The notes under the pieces were generated by a model that saw nothing but the letters and a program-made list of their open reading frames with translations, was not told the DNA's origin and did no database searches. A stretch of DNA of 7,439 bases from an uncultured Eubacteriales bacterium (GTDB taxonomy: Bacteria; Bacillota; Clostridia; Christensenellales; Borkfalkiaceae), in NCBI GenBank assembly GCA_958405585.1, contig CATYEP010000089.1, positions 1 through 7,439 of the forward strand. The letters are read 5' to 3'. The stretch's first letter is position 1, and each line of letters starts with the position of its first letter. The position numbers and the translations under genes were made by a program. Shown here in pieces: positions 5,519-7,439 of the stretch.

Positions 5519-7231
5519 TCATTCCGCATCGATGCTCATAAACGAAAATTTCGTAACGTCAAACAATCCTTTGTCCGAAAGTTTGATGTCGGGAATCACG
5601 AGAAGCCCTAAAAACGATAAACTCATAAACGCTTCAAATTCACGTAAAATACCCATTCCGTACGCGATCTCCAACAGCTCTTCCGAACGGCGGATGTATT
5701 CTTCCGCAGGCAACGAACTCATAAGCCCTGCAATGTCCAAAGGCAGAGAGTGGATCTCTTTACCCTGCACCGTCACCATGCCGCCGCCAATTCTGCGGAT
5801 CTCCTCCACGGCAGAAGCCATGTCCGCATTGTTGTCGCCCAGCACCATAATGTTGTGCGAATCATGCGCGATCGTAAGCGCGATCGCACCGTTTTTCAAG
5901 CCGTATCCTTCCAGCAATCCGATCCCGATATTTCCCGTCTTATGATGACGCTCCACGACCGCCATTTTCAACAGATCTGTACCCTTCAGAACAACATCTC
6001 CGTCCTTGCTCTCCACTTCACGCACTACGCGCTCGGTCACAACATTGTTGCTGATAAGGCGTATTACGTTCGCTTTTTTCCCTTTCAAGCCGAGTTTGAA
6101 TGAATCTGCCGAAACTTGTCCGATATGCACGGTATTCTTGACGGCATCCGGCAAAAACTTTTCTCCGGCATCAAACAGTGCTTCACCATCTTTTGCCACC
6201 AATTTTCCGTTTTTAAAAGTATACGCACATTTAAAATTCGTCAAATCATCAAATATGGCAATATCGGCATCATATCCGGGAGCAATCGCACCTTTACCGT
6301 ACAAACGATAGCATTCCGCCGTATTCAATGTAGCCGCCGTGACCGCCCACACAGGATCCATCCCCGCTTTCACCGCTATGCGCAAAGCATTGTCCAGATG
6401 ACCTTTGTCTTTGATATCCGCCGCATGACGGTCATCCGTACACATCATAAAACGACGCAGATTCGCCGCAGTCACCGCTTTGCAATTCGTCGCTACATTG
6501 CGCGTTGCTGAACCTGCACGCAAGTGTACATACATTCCCTTGGATACCTTTTCCGCCGCTTCTTCCGGCCCGATACATTCATGATCGGTACTGATCCCTG
6601 CACTGATATAGGCATTCAATCCCTTGCCGCTCGTCGACGGCGCATGACCGTCGATCACACGGTTTGCCGACCTTGCCGCCTCCAGTTTCTTCATGCACTC
6701 CGGATCCTTATAGATCACGCCCGGATAATTCATGAATTCGCCCAACCCGTGAATAAACGGTTCCCGTATATATTTCTCCGTATCCGCACCCGTCAGGATC
6801 GCTCCGCTCGTTTCAAATGCTGTAGCAGGCACGCAAGAAGGCAACATTACTTTCACTTCCAACGGAGTACGGGCAGCCGCATCCGCTATGTATTTTGCCC
6901 CCGCTATGCCGCATACGTTTGTAATTTCATGCGGGTCAGCAATTACGGTCACCGTACCGCGCGGCAATACCATCTTCGCAAATTCTTCGGGAGAAAGCTG
7001 CGAACTTTCAATATGCACGTGCGCATCGATCAAGCCGGGTACCGCGACCTTCCCCGTTATATCGTATTCCGTCTCACCTTCATATTCGCCGAATCCCACG
7101 ATCTTCCCGTCTTGGATCGCTATGTCCGCACGGACAATCTCCCCCGTAAAAACGTTGACAAAACTTCCGTTCTTCAAGACGATCTCCGCCTTCTTGTTCC
7201 CGATGGCGGCATCGATCAGTTTTTCGATCAT
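5519..7231 (-). CDS. ade: Adenine deaminase
   Basis: 570-residue amidohydrolase that converts adenine to hypoxanthine and ammonia in purine salvage. Landmarks: the ligand strand GLIDAHVHIESS (66-77, with HxH at 71/73), ADPHEI (98-103), the HGLGEFMN stretch (161-168, with a likely metal-bridging Glu), DGHAPS (194-199), STDHE (214-218) and TDDRH (265-269). A C-terminal Ade-specific domain contains ERHHKTG, AHDSHNI and GGGMV. This order and length match the bacterial Ade/YerA-like family rather than other amidohydrolases. Start: the ATG at 7229-7231 has AGGAGG 7 nt upstream and gives MIEKLIDAAIG. In-frame ATGs at 7235-7237 (one base from AGGAGG) and 7274-7276 (upstream of the predicted transcription start) are less likely. 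It appears to be transcribed alone, from 7263-7291 to 5430-5466. No purine riboswitch fits in the short leader. Confidence 0.97.
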   Translation of the reverse strand: MIEKLIDAAIGNKKAEIVLKNGSFVNVFTGEIVRADIAIQDGKIVGFGEYEGETEYDITGKVAVPGLIDAHVHIESSQLSPEEFAKMVLPRGTVTVIADPHEITNVCGIAGAKYIADAAARTPLEVKVMLPSCVPATAFETSGAILTGADTEKYIREPFIHGLGEFMNYPGVIYKDPECMKKLEAARSANRVIDGHAPSTSGKGLNAYISAGISTDHECIGPEEAAEKVSKGMYVHLRAGSATRNVATNCKAVTAANLRRFMMCTDDRHAADIKDKGHLDNALRIAVKAGMDPVWAVTAATLNTAECYRLYGKGAIAPGYDADIAIFDDLTNFKCAYTFKNGKLVAKDGEALFDAGEKFLPDAVKNTVHIGQVSADSFKLGLKGKKANVIRLISNNVVTERVVREVESKDGDVVLKGTDLLKMAVVERHHKTGNIGIGLLEGYGLKNGAIALTIAHDSHNIMVLGDNNADMASAVEEIRRIGGGMVTVQGKEIHSLPLDIAGLMSSLPAEEYIRRSEELLEIAYGMGILREFEAFMSLSFLGLLVIPDIKLSDKGLFDVTKFSFMSIDAE

Positions 7232-7238
7232 GTTCATT

Positions 7239-7244
7239 CCTCCT
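7239..7244 (-). promoter_or_regulatory. Ribosome binding site that decides the ade start
   Basis: AGGAGG on the minus strand. It is 7 nt from the ATG at 7229-7231 but only 1 nt from the ATG at 7235-7237, so the former is preferred. Confidence 0.85.
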
Positions 7245-7262
7245 GCCGTTCTATTCCTCTTC

Positions 7263-7291
7263 ATTATACCATACACTTTTTGAATTGTAAA
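7263..7291 (-). promoter_or_regulatory. Near-consensus sigma-A promoter of ade
   Basis: Minus strand: TTTACA (7286-7291), a 17-bp spacer, then TATAAT (7263-7268), preceded by TGG so that the -10 is also of extended type. A start near 7256 leaves about 25 nt of leader holding AGGAGG. This is the strongest promoter in the window and suggests steady expression. Confidence 0.88.
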
Positions 7292-7345
7292 CCTCCGGCA
7301 AGAAATTCATAAACTCTTACATCGTTTTTTCTTCTTTGAACATCG

Positions 7346-7433
7346 CTAAAGCCCTTTGCCGACCGCGGAATGTGAGATTTTACTAAGTAAATATCCCCCA
7401 CTAAAGTGGGGGCTTTAGAAAGCCCTAAAGGGC
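7346..7433. repeat. Cluster of overlapping palindromes at right edge
   Basis: Several perfect or near-perfect inverted repeats are packed here: TTTACT-A-AGTAAA (7379-7391), CCCCCAC-TAAA-GTGGGGG (7395-7412), GGGCTTT-AG-AAAGCCC (7410-7425) and GCCC-TAAA-GGGC (7422-7433). A longer-range pair joins CTAAAGCCC (7346-7354) with GGGCTTTAG (7410-7418). Some are mutually exclusive, and the word TAAAG recurs. No coding frame is apparent. Possibilities are the subterminal hairpins of an IS200/IS605-type element or its RNA, a terminator for a gene beyond the window, or a dispersed repeat. The structure is seen; its identity is unknown. Confidence 0.55.
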
Positions 7434-7439
7434 AAGGTT

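Noticed and set aside
7232..7262. Purine riboswitch in the ade leader
   Set aside because: The leader from the strong promoter is only about 25 nt and lacks the conserved purine-riboswitch core.
7232..7276. Longer ade starting at 7276 or 7237
   Set aside because: 7276 lies upstream of the predicted transcription start, and 7237 is only 1 nt from AGGAGG. The ATG at 7229-7231 has ideal spacing and the family-like N-terminus.
6524..7312. Long open frame on the plus strand opposite ade (262 codons)
   Set aside because: It is antisense to a certain adenine deaminase gene, its product is rich in Arg/His/Phe as expected for a shadow frame, and it has no recognisable domain.
7346..7433. Start of a CRISPR array
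   Set aside because: The palindromes differ from one another and are not direct repeats separated by spacers of constant length.

Overview
The window looks like chromosomal DNA of an anaerobic, Gram-positive-type bacterium, most likely a member of the Clostridia. The reasons are an oxygen-sensitive class III ribonucleotide reductase (NrdD/NrdG), strong AGGAGG ribosome binding sites, GTG starts, extended -10 promoters (TGnTATAAT type), a MinD/MinE division-site system and a CmpB-like (PF06541) membrane protein of a type common in Firmicutes. The species cannot be named from the sequence. No phage genes, CRISPR array or transposase gene is visible, and most of the window is ordinary housekeeping DNA.

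Layout from left to right. Positions 1-3206 (minus strand) hold an nrdD-nrdG-dut cluster: anaerobic ribonucleoside-triphosphate reductase, its radical-SAM activase and dUTPase, the last cut by the left edge only a few residues before its C-terminus. Together they make dNTPs without oxygen and remove dUTP. Upstream of nrdD (3207-3343) is a compact control region. It has two NrdR-box-like palindromes lying over a candidate promoter, then a terminator-like hairpin with a T-run, then a second, extended -10 promoter directly before the gene.

Positions 3391-5173 hold a rearranged Min locus. A divergent, short MinE (minus strand) is separated from a clear MinD (minus strand) by a five-helix membrane protein of the CmpB/PF06541 family on the plus strand. 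No minC is present in the window.

Positions 5174-5518 are non-coding. They carry a weak minD promoter and two strong tandem hairpins (5372-5415 and 5430-5466), of which the right-hand one is the natural terminator for ade. Positions 5519-7231 (minus strand) encode a full-length adenine deaminase with a near-consensus promoter (TTTACA-N17-TATAAT) at 7263-7291. The last ~95 bases (7346-7433) contain a dense set of overlapping palindromes built on the word TAAAG. These may be the end of a mobile element or a structured RNA that continues beyond the window.

The points most worth following are the layered nrdD control region, the split minD/minE arrangement and the palindrome cluster at the right edge. 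No clearly undescribed multi-gene system was found.
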